Source: Bdellovibrionaceae bacterium UBA3535
Lineage (GTDB): Bacteria > Bdellovibrionota > Bdellovibrionia > Bdellovibrionales > UBA840
Reading direction: 5' to 3'
Assembly (NCBI GenBank): GCA_002376845.1
Contig: DFOS01000019.1
Location: forward strand, 1-64,000
Length of the DNA: 64,000 nt
A program made the translations under genes and the position numbers. Shown one piece after another: positions 34,675 through 43,525 of the stretch. Below the pieces are notes generated by a model. That model was given only the letters and a program-made list of their open reading frames with translations. It made no database searches and was not told the DNA's origin. The first letter of the stretch is position 1; every line of letters starts with the position of its first letter.

Positions 34675-36183
34675 ATGGCAGTAAAAGAAGAGCTAGACCT
34701 ATCCACAAAGTGCAATAAATTAGCGAACATATATGACCGAATGGCCGCCTTCGTAATTGATTTGTCGGTGGTCATTTTTGCTCACTCTCTTCTAGCGTAT
34801 TTTATTAAAGCCAAACAAAATCAAGCCTACATTGAAGGCTTTCATTACTCTTTTGCTTTTTGGTTCTTTTTGAATATCTTGTTTTTTTTCTTTTTGTATT
34901 TTGTCTACAATTATTGGTCATTGGTTTATAAGGGCAAAACTTTAGGTAAGGCCTATTTTCATATCCGCTTACGAGATATATGGAGCAACAAGAGACTTTC
35001 TCACGGGCAGGCATATCGCTATGCCTTTTGGAAATCCTTTTCTTTATTGCTATTAGGCATACCCTTTCTTGCCATACTATATGATGATAAACGTCGTTGT
35101 TTGCACGAGAAATTATCTGACAGCGTGAATCTGACCATTAAAAATCGCTACCACTTGCCGCCCAATGAAAGTGAAAAGCAATTCATTCAAGGTATGCTAG
35201 CATCCTTTCGCATAGCTTTTGTTTTTTTGCTGATGTTTGCAATTTACCATACAGCTGACGTAGTGGAAAAAGAAGAGAATTTAGCAGTGTTAGAGATGCC
35301 TCTAATGCCTGCATGCGAGCAAATTGATGAATACCATGCTAGCAGCAACGGGAAATCGCGCCTAGAAGTGGCTTTGTCTATGTTTGTTTTAAATCAAATT
35401 GATTCGGAATGTTTGGAAGTTGAGGCGCAGGCAGCCTTTGACAATCAAGAAGAATTGGCTTTGGCGAATTTTTCCTATTCCCTATTATATCCAGAAAAAC
35501 GCAGTGAGTTTTTGCACCTGGCTTGCCAACAGGAAGACTTGAGTGATTACTGCCAGCAAAAAAATCAAGAGGATTCCAATGAGATGAATCTGCTTTTGTC
35601 GATGTTTTCTAGTTATGAAAGTGGGAATTACCAAGCTGTACACAAGGGTTTAAAACAGCTTAACGATACCTATTTGCGCCCTCACTTGGACTTTTTTCGT
35701 TTGAAGTCGCTCTACAATTCTACGGAAAGAGATAAGGTCTTATTTGGACTTAATGCTTTTAAAAGCTCCTTTGATAGTAGGATGTATCAAAATGCCATTG
35801 CATGGATATGCAAGCAAAATATGGGGAACAATTGTGATACGCAGTCTATGGCATGCCAGGAACTCGGAGATATGCAAAATTTTGTTGGTGCCGCTAAGCA
35901 AGTGCAGATTAGTTACGTAGATTTGAGAGTATGCAAAGGGATCAAATCTGCCTTGCCAATTAGTTTTGATGATAGTGTGCGGGATTATTATTACGCCAAA
36001 TGGGTGCAGGCTGAAAGAGGCAATAATGAGGAATTAAAAGAACTGGTTTTGTCTCGTCTTAGCCCGATAGAGGTAAGGCAGGCTGCTTACCATGCTCTAA
36101 ACCCTAATCAGGATTTGGAGATTTACTATACGCATTTGGAAGAGGGAGAAGACAAGAGGCAACCAGCAAGTGAGGAACCCTAA
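34675..36183 (+). CDS. RDD-domain membrane protein with Cys-containing helical C-terminal region
   Basis: A 502-residue protein. Residues about 20-155 form an RDD domain: the conserved R-D pair in YDRMAAFVIDLSVV, three membrane helices, and KGKTLGKAYFHIRLRD with the family's Gly-Lys motif. A further helix near 178-197 leads to a 300-residue hydrophilic helical region with many Glu/Gln and about 13 Cys (for example CQQEDLSDYCQQ, ICKQNMGNNCDTQSMACQE), perhaps disulfide-bonded Sel1/TPR-like repeats in the periplasm. The stop overlaps the rhomboid start by one base, suggesting joint function. Confidence 0.82.
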   Translation: MAVKEELDLSTKCNKLANIYDRMAAFVIDLSVVIFAHSLLAYFIKAKQNQAYIEGFHYSFAFWFFLNILFFFFLYFVYNYWSLVYKGKTLGKAYFHIRLRDIWSNKRLSHGQAYRYAFWKSFSLLLLGIPFLAILYDDKRRCLHEKLSDSVNLTIKNRYHLPPNESEKQFIQGMLASFRIAFVFLLMFAIYHTADVVEKEENLAVLEMPLMPACEQIDEYHASSNGKSRLEVALSMFVLNQIDSECLEVEAQAAFDNQEELALANFSYSLLYPEKRSEFLHLACQQEDLSDYCQQKNQEDSNEMNLLLSMFSSYESGNYQAVHKGLKQLNDTYLRPHLDFFRLKSLYNSTERDKVLFGLNAFKSSFDSRMYQNAIAWICKQNMGNNCDTQSMACQELGDMQNFVGAAKQVQISYVDLRVCKGIKSALPISFDDSVRDYYYAKWVQAERGNNEELKELVLSRLSPIEVRQAAYHALNPNQDLEIYYTHLEEGEDKRQPASEEP

Positions 36184-37166
36184 TGCTACTGCCTTTCTTT
36201 TATGGTTTTCGCCCTTTAATATACTATCCCGTAAGTCTGCTCTTGCTAGTAGTGCAAATTTATTTTTTTGTATCCACTATGACAGAGCAAAAAGTAGCAC
36301 AGTATCAGCGCCAAAATATTTTGGAAAAACCATTATTTAGTAAGGAAACTTCTTTTGTCTATGGCAAGTGGATTCAAAGCAACTCAAAGGATTATCCGGG
36401 CTCGCACCATCGCTTTCATGATTTAGCACGAGGTGGATCGGATACTTATCGACTGCTATTAACCTCATTGGCAATTCAAGATGCCAGCTTTCGCCGGAAT
36501 ATTGCTAGCGCAGAAACTTCTGCCAATACGGTGATGGTAGAGGACTGGAAAAAGGACTGGCAAAACCTGATGCAAATAGAAAGCAATATGCCGATATTTG
36601 ATTTGGGTTTTAAATCGGGTGATTTTTCTTGGAAAAATCTTTTTTCTTACCAATTTTTGCATGCTGGATTTCTTCACTTTCTTATGAATGCATTTTTCTT
36701 TCTCTTGCTGGCACCGCTTGTGGAGGCAGCCATGGGCTCAGTAATATTTTTGTTTGCCTATTTATTTAGTGGTGCTTTTGCGGCGGTTTTCTATTTTTTC
36801 CTGCATGGTAATTCCATGACTCCGCTTGTGGGGGCAAGTGGATCGGTATCCTTTATGTTAGCCTTTATTTGTATCTACTTGTTTCGGCAAAAGATTCATT
36901 ACTTTTATTGGCTGCTTCCTAAAAAGGGTTACTACGGCTTTTTAAAGCTGAGCCCCTTGTGGGCCTTGGCCATATGGTTGGTAACGGATTTGGCAGCAGA
37001 GCTGTCTGCTACCACCTTTGCTTCGGTTGCCCACAGCGCCCATTTGGGTGGGATGGCTGTAGGCGTAGTATTGGGCACTATATACTTCCACTTAGATCGA
37101 GTCCGAGGAAAGCAAGACTTTCTCCTCCGGCGCGAAACCTCTGCGAAGAGTGTTTTCACTAACTAG
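36183..37166 (+). CDS. Rhomboid-family intramembrane serine protease
   Basis: A 327-residue protein with an N-terminal membrane segment, a cytoplasmic or periplasmic stretch to about residue 155 and the six-helix rhomboid core: QFLHAGFLHFLMNAFFF (His165 and Asn169 oxyanion residues), GASG with catalytic Ser219, and SAHLGG with catalytic His287. The dyad is complete, so it should be active and cleave membrane-anchored substrates. It is coupled to the RDD gene (one-base overlap) and its last 75 bases overlap the convergent putA end. The 150-residue N-terminal region is larger than in minimal rhomboids. Confidence 0.9.
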   Translation: MLLPFFYGFRPLIYYPVSLLLLVVQIYFFVSTMTEQKVAQYQRQNILEKPLFSKETSFVYGKWIQSNSKDYPGSHHRFHDLARGGSDTYRLLLTSLAIQDASFRRNIASAETSANTVMVEDWKKDWQNLMQIESNMPIFDLGFKSGDFSWKNLFSYQFLHAGFLHFLMNAFFFLLLAPLVEAAMGSVIFLFAYLFSGAFAAVFYFFLHGNSMTPLVGASGSVSFMLAFICIYLFRQKIHYFYWLLPKKGYYGFLKLSPLWALAIWLVTDLAAELSATTFASVAHSAHLGGMAVGVVLGTIYFHLDRVRGKQDFLLRRETSAKSVFTN

Positions 37167-40055
37167 CCGTGCATCCATAAACTGTTTTAAGTAATCTGGG
37201 CCACCGGTTTTATTGCCAACCCCTGAGAGTTTGTATCCGCCAAATGGATGCCTTTCTACCATGGCAGCCGTACAACCTCGATTGATGTAGCAGTTTCCAA
37301 CATCAAAATATTTTTTTGCATATTCAATATTGGCTGGCGAGCGTGAATACAAGGCCCCGGTTAATGCGTAGGGGGTTGCGTTCGCCATACGAATTGCTTC
37401 TTCAAAAGTCTCACTTCGAATGATAGCCAAGACGGGGCCGAAAACTTCTTCTTGCGCAATATAATCATCTACATTGACGTCAGTGAAAATTGTGGGGGCT
37501 ATATAGAAGCCTCCCGTAGGTGCTTCGCCCTGATAAAGGAGATGGTTTTCTTGTTTGGCTTTCTCAATCATGGACATGATTTTATCTCTTGCTGCGGCGG
37601 AGCTAACGGGGCCTAGAAAGGATTTTGGCTTCTCTGCTGAGCCAATGGCAATGCTCTTGGTTGCTTCCACAAGGCGATCCAATAAACGTTCATAAATATC
37701 GCCAACCACTATGACCCGTGAGCAAGCGGAGCATTTTTGTCCCGCAAAGGCAAATGCCGAGTAGACGATACCAGCCACTGCTTCATCTAAATCGGCATCA
37801 GAATCCACCACGATGGCGTTTTTGCCACCCATCTCGATTAGGCAGCGCTTTACATTTCGTTGGCCAGGAAGGGTTTTTGCAGATTTTTCTACGATTTGTA
37901 GTCCTACTTCTTTGGAGCCGGTAAAGGCAATGGTAGAGACTTTGGGGTGTTCCACGAGGTAGGCGCCTACCTCTTCTCCGTAGCCAGGCAGAAAGTGTAA
38001 GACGTCTTTAGGAACGCCCACTTTTTGCAGCATTTGCATCAATACCGCGGCAATTACAGAACTCTCTTCGGCAGGTTTCATCAATACGGTATTGCCGGTT
38101 ACAAGTGCGCCAACGGTCATGCCAGTCAAGATGGCCAATGGAAAATTCCACGGAGCAATCACCAAGCAAACACCGCGGCCTTGAAATTGGTACATGGAGA
38201 TTTCTCCGGGCGCGCGGCCCACTCGTTCAGGTTTGCTTAAGCCGCGCATATCTTTGGCGTAGTAGCGACAAAAATCAATCGCCTCGGTTACGTCGCCATC
38301 AGCCTCTTTCCAAGTCTTACCCACTTCACGAACAATTAGGGCATTGAGCTCAAAGCGGCGTTGTAGCATTTCCTCGGCCAAATCATCTAGATATTGCGCC
38401 CTTCGAAGGGGATCTTCGTAGCGCCATCTATGCCAAGCCTGCTCGGCAATTTCGATAGCCTTCTCGGCCTCCTGTTTGCCGGCAATGGAAACTTTGCCCA
38501 CAATATCTTCTGTGTTCGATGGGTTTAGGCTCGTAATGCTTTGACCCGTATGAATCTTTTCACCGTTTATAATTACCGGAAACTCCTCTTGGTACATTTT
38601 TTTGGAGGCGTCCAAAGCAGTCTGCATTTTTTGGCGGTTTTCTGCGATGACAAAATCCAGTAGCGGTTCATTATAAAAGTCCGCCTTACGCTGAGGTTCG
38701 CTGGCAGAGGCTTGCATAAAATTTTGTGGATCTTGCAGGAGTTTTTCTGTTTCCTCGCCCTCCACATATTTTGAGCGCAAAAAAGATTCGTTCGAAGTGT
38801 TTTCTAGTAAACGTCTAACCAAATAAGCCATACCCGGGATTAATTCGCCGATGGGAGCATATACTCGAACGCGATAGCCCATTTTTACCAAAGCTCTTTT
38901 AAAATCATCCGCCATGCCATAAAGCATCTGTATTTCATAGGCGTTTTTAGGGATATTATTTTTTTCTGCGTATACCAAGCATGTTGATAGAGAGCGTACA
39001 TTATGGGAAGCAATGGCTATGTGGATGTGTTGGTAGTTGCTTAAAAGAAGTTTGGCACACTTTTCATAGTTGGCATCACATTCGGCTTTGTTGGTATAAA
39101 CAGGGTAGGGCCATAGTTTTTGCTCGGAGTCTACCGTTTCGTAGTCCCAATAGGCTCCCTTTACTAAGCGAACAGTAATGGGTGTGCCTCGCTGCTTGCA
39201 GTAGGCAATAAAGTCATTGGTGTCTTTTTCAGAATCACGCAAGTAGGCCTGAATGACTAAGCCAAAGTGTGGGTAGTTGCGAAATTCCTCTTCCATAGCA
39301 AGCTCTTTAAAGACCTCAAAAGTAAAATCCTTGATCTCGTATTTTTCTAAATCTAGGTTGATGAAAATTTGCCGTTCTTTGGCAATTTGAAAAATGGTTC
39401 TTAGGCGCTCTTTGGCAATCTTTTTGGATTCTTCCCAGGCTTCTAATTTAATCTGTGAGTAAAGGGCACTTATTTTTACCGACACGTTCACCGAGGGGAT
39501 TTTGCCAAGGTGATTTTCATCTATTAGGGGGCGGTGCTCCCATTTTTGCGACAACTTATGTAGGCCTTGAATTAGATCAATGTACTGATTTTGATATTCC
39601 AGCGCTTCCTTTTCATTTAGGCAGGCTTCTCCAAGTAAGTCTACGGTGAAGGTGATATCTTGTTTGCGTAATTTCTCCAGTGCATCGATGGAGGTGTCAG
39701 CGTCTTCACCGACAATGAACATTTTTGCCATTTGCAGCACATTTTTTTTAACCGTTGTAGCCAAAATACCCGGAGCCAATGAACCAATGCCAACGCCAAA
39801 ATTAAATATCGAGGGTAGTTTGTCTCCGGATTCTGCAAAGTATTCTTTAAGGTGACGGGAAACTTCGCTACTTTTTTGCAAATAGGGGAGTACATCCACA
39901 AAACGAAACATCTGTGTTTTAAACTGTTCATTGCGCATCGACCATTCCATGACTTTGCCGTACCACCAATCTTTGTTGAAGATACTGTTGCCGGACTCGT
40001 TTGCTTGTTGAAAAATTTCTTTGCCTTTTTTTAGAATCTCTTGCTGCTCGGACAT
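37092..40055 (-). CDS. putA: Bifunctional proline dehydrogenase / glutamate-semialdehyde dehydrogenase
   Basis: A 987-residue PutA that oxidises proline to glutamate in two steps. The N-terminal half is the FAD-dependent proline dehydrogenase barrel (VRLVKGAYWDYE, and MLYGMADDFKRALVKMGYRVRVYAPIGEL around residues 385-415, given here only in part). The C-terminal half is an aldehyde dehydrogenase with IEMGGKNAIVVDSDAD (catalytic Glu) and FAFAGQKCSACSRVIVV (catalytic Cys). No DNA-binding ribbon-helix-helix domain is present, so it is an enzyme only. Start at ATG 40055 after GGGGGAATT. Its 3' end overlaps the rhomboid gene by 75 bases. Confidence 0.95.
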   Translation of the reverse strand: MSEQQEILKKGKEIFQQANESGNSIFNKDWWYGKVMEWSMRNEQFKTQMFRFVDVLPYLQKSSEVSRHLKEYFAESGDKLPSIFNFGVGIGSLAPGILATTVKKNVLQMAKMFIVGEDADTSIDALEKLRKQDITFTVDLLGEACLNEKEALEYQNQYIDLIQGLHKLSQKWEHRPLIDENHLGKIPSVNVSVKISALYSQIKLEAWEESKKIAKERLRTIFQIAKERQIFINLDLEKYEIKDFTFEVFKELAMEEEFRNYPHFGLVIQAYLRDSEKDTNDFIAYCKQRGTPITVRLVKGAYWDYETVDSEQKLWPYPVYTNKAECDANYEKCAKLLLSNYQHIHIAIASHNVRSLSTCLVYAEKNNIPKNAYEIQMLYGMADDFKRALVKMGYRVRVYAPIGELIPGMAYLVRRLLENTSNESFLRSKYVEGEETEKLLQDPQNFMQASASEPQRKADFYNEPLLDFVIAENRQKMQTALDASKKMYQEEFPVIINGEKIHTGQSITSLNPSNTEDIVGKVSIAGKQEAEKAIEIAEQAWHRWRYEDPLRRAQYLDDLAEEMLQRRFELNALIVREVGKTWKEADGDVTEAIDFCRYYAKDMRGLSKPERVGRAPGEISMYQFQGRGVCLVIAPWNFPLAILTGMTVGALVTGNTVLMKPAEESSVIAAVLMQMLQKVGVPKDVLHFLPGYGEEVGAYLVEHPKVSTIAFTGSKEVGLQIVEKSAKTLPGQRNVKRCLIEMGGKNAIVVDSDADLDEAVAGIVYSAFAFAGQKCSACSRVIVVGDIYERLLDRLVEATKSIAIGSAEKPKSFLGPVSSAAARDKIMSMIEKAKQENHLLYQGEAPTGGFYIAPTIFTDVNVDDYIAQEEVFGPVLAIIRSETFEEAIRMANATPYALTGALYSRSPANIEYAKKYFDVGNCYINRGCTAAMVERHPFGGYKLSGVGNKTGGPDYLKQFMDARLVSENTLRRGFAPEEKVLLSSDSI

Positions 40056-40175
40056 AATTCCCCCAATGAAACTGGAAAAGTGTGCTGGAAGGGGCAAGCC
40101 AAATCAAGTAGAAATCATTGCAAGCTATGCATTTTTCTCTTTGCCTAGGGCAAAAGAATTTACTAGTTTTTGCGC

Positions 40176-41063
40176 ATGGGAAGTTCCGAGCGAGTGCATA
40201 GATTTATTGCGGAAGATGGTAGTTTGCGGGCTGCTGCCCTGTGCGCGCCGCATATCGTTTCGCAAATGCAAGCCATTGCGAATATGTCGCCCTTAGCTAC
40301 CATTGCTGGAGGGCGGTGCTTGTTAGGGGCTGCCCTATTGGCAAGTAGGCAAAAAGATGACCGCTTAAGTGTGCAATTTGCTGGGAACGGCCCCATAGGC
40401 AGGATTTATTGTGAGTCCGCTTACGATGGCAAAACAAGGGTCAGCATGGAAAACCCGGGCGTCGATTTGCCTTTAAAAAATGGCAGCTTTGATGTTTCTG
40501 GCGCATTGGGGATTGGCTTGCTGACTGTCACACAAATAGCGAAGATGCATTCGCAATCGTACAAAGGCACAGTCATTATTAAAACAGGGGAAATTGGGGA
40601 AGACATTGCCTTCTTCCTGCAGCAGAGCTTTCAAATACCCTCCATAGTTGCCCTGGGAGTCCATCTAGACAAAAACGCGCAGGTAAATGCAGCTGGCGGC
40701 GTCCTGATTGAATTGATGCCGGGACACAAGGAAGAGGACGTTCTGCGTTTGGAGCAAAATGTGGCAAAATCTCGCGGCATTTCGGATTTGCTCTTGCAAG
40801 GGGCTAGTGCAGATGATTTGGTAAAAGAATTTACCGGCGATAAAGTCATTAAGAAAATCGATGCGGCAGAGCCGCTAATTTACTCCTGTCATTGCTCCAA
40901 AGAAAGAGTGGAGAAGTCCCTTGTTTTATTGGGCGATAAAGAAGTGCAGGCGCTCATCGACCAACCAGATATGGCGGAGATACGCTGTGATTTTTGTGGT
41001 CAAACCTACCACCTTTCCAATGATGATCTACAGATGCTCCTAAGCGATACCTCGGTGCATTAG
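40176..41063 (+). CDS. hslO: Redox-regulated chaperone Hsp33
   Basis: A 295-residue Hsp33, a holdase activated by oxidation. Recognisable N-terminal core (ATIAGGRCLLGAALLAS, GNGPIGRIYCES, LPLKNGSFDVSGALG) and the C-terminal zinc switch with CHC ... CDFC (CxC and CxxC) that releases zinc on oxidation. Start taken at ATG 40176 (MGSSERVHRF); a TTG six bases earlier is also open; there is no clear ribosome site. It is divergent from putA with about 120 bases between, so the two promoters share that gap. Confidence 0.95.
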   Translation: MGSSERVHRFIAEDGSLRAAALCAPHIVSQMQAIANMSPLATIAGGRCLLGAALLASRQKDDRLSVQFAGNGPIGRIYCESAYDGKTRVSMENPGVDLPLKNGSFDVSGALGIGLLTVTQIAKMHSQSYKGTVIIKTGEIGEDIAFFLQQSFQIPSIVALGVHLDKNAQVNAAGGVLIELMPGHKEEDVLRLEQNVAKSRGISDLLLQGASADDLVKEFTGDKVIKKIDAAEPLIYSCHCSKERVEKSLVLLGDKEVQALIDQPDMAEIRCDFCGQTYHLSNDDLQMLLSDTSVH

Positions 41064-41250
41064 AATTTTTCTGTTTTTTTGACTTCGTGGGGCGGGCAGC
41101 TGACAGCCAATTCCTTTGCGCTAGAGGGCCGTTATAAGTGCGCCTTATTTTAAGTATTATTATATATAATTATACATAGTGAAATAAGAACAAATTAAAA
41201 GGGTGTTAAGAAGAAAGTTCTTGTCATAGTATAAATAAATTTATAGATTG
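41064..41250. other. AT-rich gene-free stretch before the structured RNA candidate
   Basis: About 190 bases between hslO and the RNA candidate. It contains a strongly AT-rich run with TATATATAATTATACATAG around 41158-41179 and, at its end, TTGTCA (41221-41226) followed 15-17 bases later by TATAGATT, which may be a promoter for the RNA described next. No coding sequence seen. Confidence 0.5.
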
Positions 41251-41251
41251 G

Positions 41252-41381
41252 TTTGCAAGAGGACCAAGATTCGGTCTTCCATCCAGGCTCCCTTCAACGA
41301 CCGTTGAGACCTAGAGCCACCAAATCCTACCTAAAATTCACTTCTCTAAAGGGGCTAACCAAAGCCCTCTGCCTTTTTTTT
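41252..41381 (+). ncRNA. Candidate structured RNA with terminator-like 3' end
   Basis: Three elements follow each other. Hairpin 1 (41259-41279): GAGGACC-AAGATTC-GGTCTTC, seven pairs. Hairpin 2 (41286-41318): outer GGCTC/GAGCC and inner TTCAAC/GTTGAG with loop GACC. Hairpin 3 (41351-41368): GGGGCT-AACCAA-AGCCCT, then CTGCC and eight Ts. In addition GCAAGAGG (41255-41262) can pair with CCTCTGC (41366-41372), which would exclude hairpins 1 and 3, so two alternative folds are possible. It could be a free small RNA or a regulatory leader for the lipoprotein protease at 41535. No known family recognised. Confidence 0.5.
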
Positions 41382-41534
41382 GCGGCTTCCTGCATTTAGA
41401 TACTCCTGGCGGACAATTCACGGCAGGGCTTGTTTAACAAAAATTGTCGATTTTTACCGGAGCTGACTTCTAAGTCCACTAGCTTTGATCTGAGCTGGAA
41501 TCCTACTTGCTTTAAAAGGAAGTGAGGAGAAAAA

Positions 41535-42125
41535 ATGAACCGCTTAATTGTCTTACACTTGTTGTTAAGCCTTGTTTTAACTATTGCTGCTTGTGCACCA
41601 GAGATCGAACCAGAAGAGTCTTGTAATTTCATTCAAAATTCTTACTCGCGCCGAGTTTCTTGGGGCAAGGTGGAACTCAAGGTCGGAATCGAGGACAAAT
41701 TTCCGAGTCAATACTATGAGTCGCTAGAAAGGGCGATGAAGGTTTGGGATCAGGAAAGGCCTTATAATATGTTTCATGGTCGACCATTGATTTTGTCCAG
41801 CGAAAATAAAGATGCTGTGGACATTATGCTGCTCTGGAAGGAAAAGTGGCAGTCCAAACCCAGCGAGCAAGCCAAAACAGCCGTGCAGTCGCAAGGCGAT
41901 TTTATTCAAAAAGCCGATATATTTTTTAATGCAAACAAAACCTTTAGTGTGAACGGGGAAGGCGGCATCAATATGAAGTCTCTCATGATTCATGAGTTGG
42001 GGCATGCCTTGGGACTAGATCATATAGATTTTCCGGAATCCGTCATGTACCCCACGTTGCCAGAAAATATGGAGCGCACCACCTTGTCCGCCATTGAAAA
42101 AGAGTCCCTAGGTTGTGAGTATTAA
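41535..42125 (+). CDS. Lipoprotein metzincin-type metalloprotease (M10-like)
   Basis: A 196-residue protein with signal and lipobox IAAC (Cys20). Near the C-terminus it has the full metzincin zinc site HELGHALGLDH (His153, His157, His163, catalytic Glu154) and the Met-turn VMYP (Met171), as in matrixins. The rest (VELKVGIEDKFPSQYYESLERAMKVW) fits the matrixin fold with no hemopexin or propeptide domain, so no Cys-switch is seen. Strong ribosome site GAGGAG. It would be a minimal protease anchored to the membrane, facing the periplasm or outside. Preceded by a long leader with a structured RNA candidate. Confidence 0.85.
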   Translation: MNRLIVLHLLLSLVLTIAACAPEIEPEESCNFIQNSYSRRVSWGKVELKVGIEDKFPSQYYESLERAMKVWDQERPYNMFHGRPLILSSENKDAVDIMLLWKEKWQSKPSEQAKTAVQSQGDFIQKADIFFNANKTFSVNGEGGINMKSLMIHELGHALGLDHIDFPESVMYPTLPENMERTTLSAIEKESLGCEY

Positions 42126-42220
42126 AGATGAAAATAATGCTAGGTTTAAAAAATGACTGTAAGGAAATTTAAGTTGTTGCCATACTAATCTAACGATTAT
42201 CCTGTTTAGAAGGAGCTATT

Positions 42221-42481
42221 ATGCAGATGATCGTAAAAAGAGGAGCGAAATTCATGAAATTTGGCGAAGCCAGATCAAAAATTGCAAATATGTATCCTAA
42301 TTTACAGGCATGGTTATTGGGAGATGAGACCTATCCCCGCCAAGATCTTGTTTCTGAGAGCTTCCAACGGGATCTGCAACCATTGATTGCCATGAAAGAG
42401 ACCATGCAGCAGCTAGAGATTCGAACAGCCAAACTGCATTATATGATACAAGAAATTCGCCCAATAATTAAGAAATCCTAG
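42221..42481 (+). CDS. Small cytoplasmic protein of unknown function
   Basis: An 86-residue mostly helical protein (FMKFGEARSKIANMYPNLQAWLLGDET..., then a helix from about 50 to 80). Excellent ribosome site AAGGAG six bases before the ATG makes it a likely real gene. A second ATG at codon 12 is possible. No signal peptide, no recognised family. About 70 bases before the squalene-synthase-like gene. Confidence 0.6.
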   Translation: MQMIVKRGAKFMKFGEARSKIANMYPNLQAWLLGDETYPRQDLVSESFQRDLQPLIAMKETMQQLEIRTAKLHYMIQEIRPIIKKS

Positions 42482-42553
42482 ACAAATGCGATTCTAATTC
42501 GTTTTTTGCTATTTCCGCTTGTATGCAAATTCTATTATAAATATCCTTGCCAC

Positions 42554-43525
42554 ATGTACGATACGAGACTTTACCAAGAACATTTAAACCGAGTCTCGCG
42601 CTCCTTTGCGAAAAGCATCGAGATGTTGGACGATCCATTGCGCCACTACGTGGCCTTGTCTTACCTTTTGTGCCGAATGATTGATACCATAGAGGATGAA
42701 AAGCAGCTTAGCAAAGAGCAGCAGAAGTTAGCATTTGAAAAATTAAAGGCCGCCCTAAATTCTCCTGAAAGAAAAAGTTATTTTTTAAAGCTGATTCGTG
42801 CCTTGCCTTGGTCCGAGAGCGCTGAAAAAGCATTGATGATGGATAGCCCAATCTTTATTGATGACTTTCACCGCCTGCCGCTGCCGATTAAAAACCACAT
42901 TCGCGAGTTAAGCTTTCAGATGATGGATGGCATGTGGCACTTTTTAAATCAAAGTGAGAAGGGCAAGATTCAAATCCGCGATCATAATGATTTAAATACC
43001 TATTGTTTTTTTGTAGCGGGCGTAGTTGGCGAATGCCTAACAAAGATGGTGGCCAATATGGAAGAGCGTTGGGGAAAAACCAAAGGTTTAGTAGCAAAAT
43101 CCCACGCTTTCGGTTTGTTTTTGCAAAAAGTAAATATCTTAAAGGATCAATGGAAAGACGAGAAAGAAGGACGCTTTTTTGTGCCCAACCGCAAAGAGGT
43201 CTATCAAAATTTATTGGGTCATGCCCGCGATTCATATGATTATATTTGCAGTATTCCCTCGGCGCAAAAAGCCTACAAAGTATTTTGTTTGTCTGCATTT
43301 TTGTTAGGTCTGCAAACTATTAAGAGGCTAGATCACCAGCAAGTGGAAAAGAATGTAAAGGTGCCAAGATTGAAGATGGTGCAGCTATTTATGAATTTAG
43401 AAGGTTTTGCCAATTCAAACCATAAATTAACCGAATACATTGAAGAAAATTTCCCTGAAATATTAAGAATCCAGCGCCCGATTAGAATGGATTATCAAGG
43501 GGTTCAAGCCATATTGAATGCCTAG
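42554..43525 (+). CDS. Squalene/phytoene synthase family enzyme, squalene-synthase-like
   Basis: A 323-residue prenyl-condensing enzyme. Both Asp-rich motifs are present: LCRMIDTIEDE (first) and FLQKVNILKDQWKDEKEGRFFVP (second), with YCFFVAGVVGECLTKM between. These read much closer to eukaryote-type squalene synthase (DTVED; LQKTNIIRD; YC..VAG.VG) than to bacterial HpnC/HpnD or phytoene synthase. It would join two farnesyl diphosphates head to head. Start at MYDTRLYQEHLNRVSRSF, the usual opening; upstream frame is open without ribosome site. No hopanoid or sterol genes are near, so the pathway is unclear. The C-terminal membrane helix of eukaryotic enzymes is absent. Confidence 0.85.
   Translation: MYDTRLYQEHLNRVSRSFAKSIEMLDDPLRHYVALSYLLCRMIDTIEDEKQLSKEQQKLAFEKLKAALNSPERKSYFLKLIRALPWSESAEKALMMDSPIFIDDFHRLPLPIKNHIRELSFQMMDGMWHFLNQSEKGKIQIRDHNDLNTYCFFVAGVVGECLTKMVANMEERWGKTKGLVAKSHAFGLFLQKVNILKDQWKDEKEGRFFVPNRKEVYQNLLGHARDSYDYICSIPSAQKAYKVFCLSAFLLGLQTIKRLDHQQVEKNVKVPRLKMVQLFMNLEGFANSNHKLTEYIEENFPEILRIQRPIRMDYQGVQAILNA

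Noticed and set aside
37718..40034. Several plus-strand frames of 60-80 codons
   Set aside because: All lie opposite putA and carry no recognisable domain or good start.
41396..41632. 78-codon minus-strand frame in the leader of the metzincin gene
   Set aside because: It overlaps the start of the protease gene antisense, lacks a ribosome site and has no family features.
32088..42481. Small genes as toxin-antitoxin pairs
   Set aside because: The small genes at 32088, 32408 and 42221 are single, differently oriented, and lack RelE/HigB/MazF-type or ribbon-helix-helix motifs.
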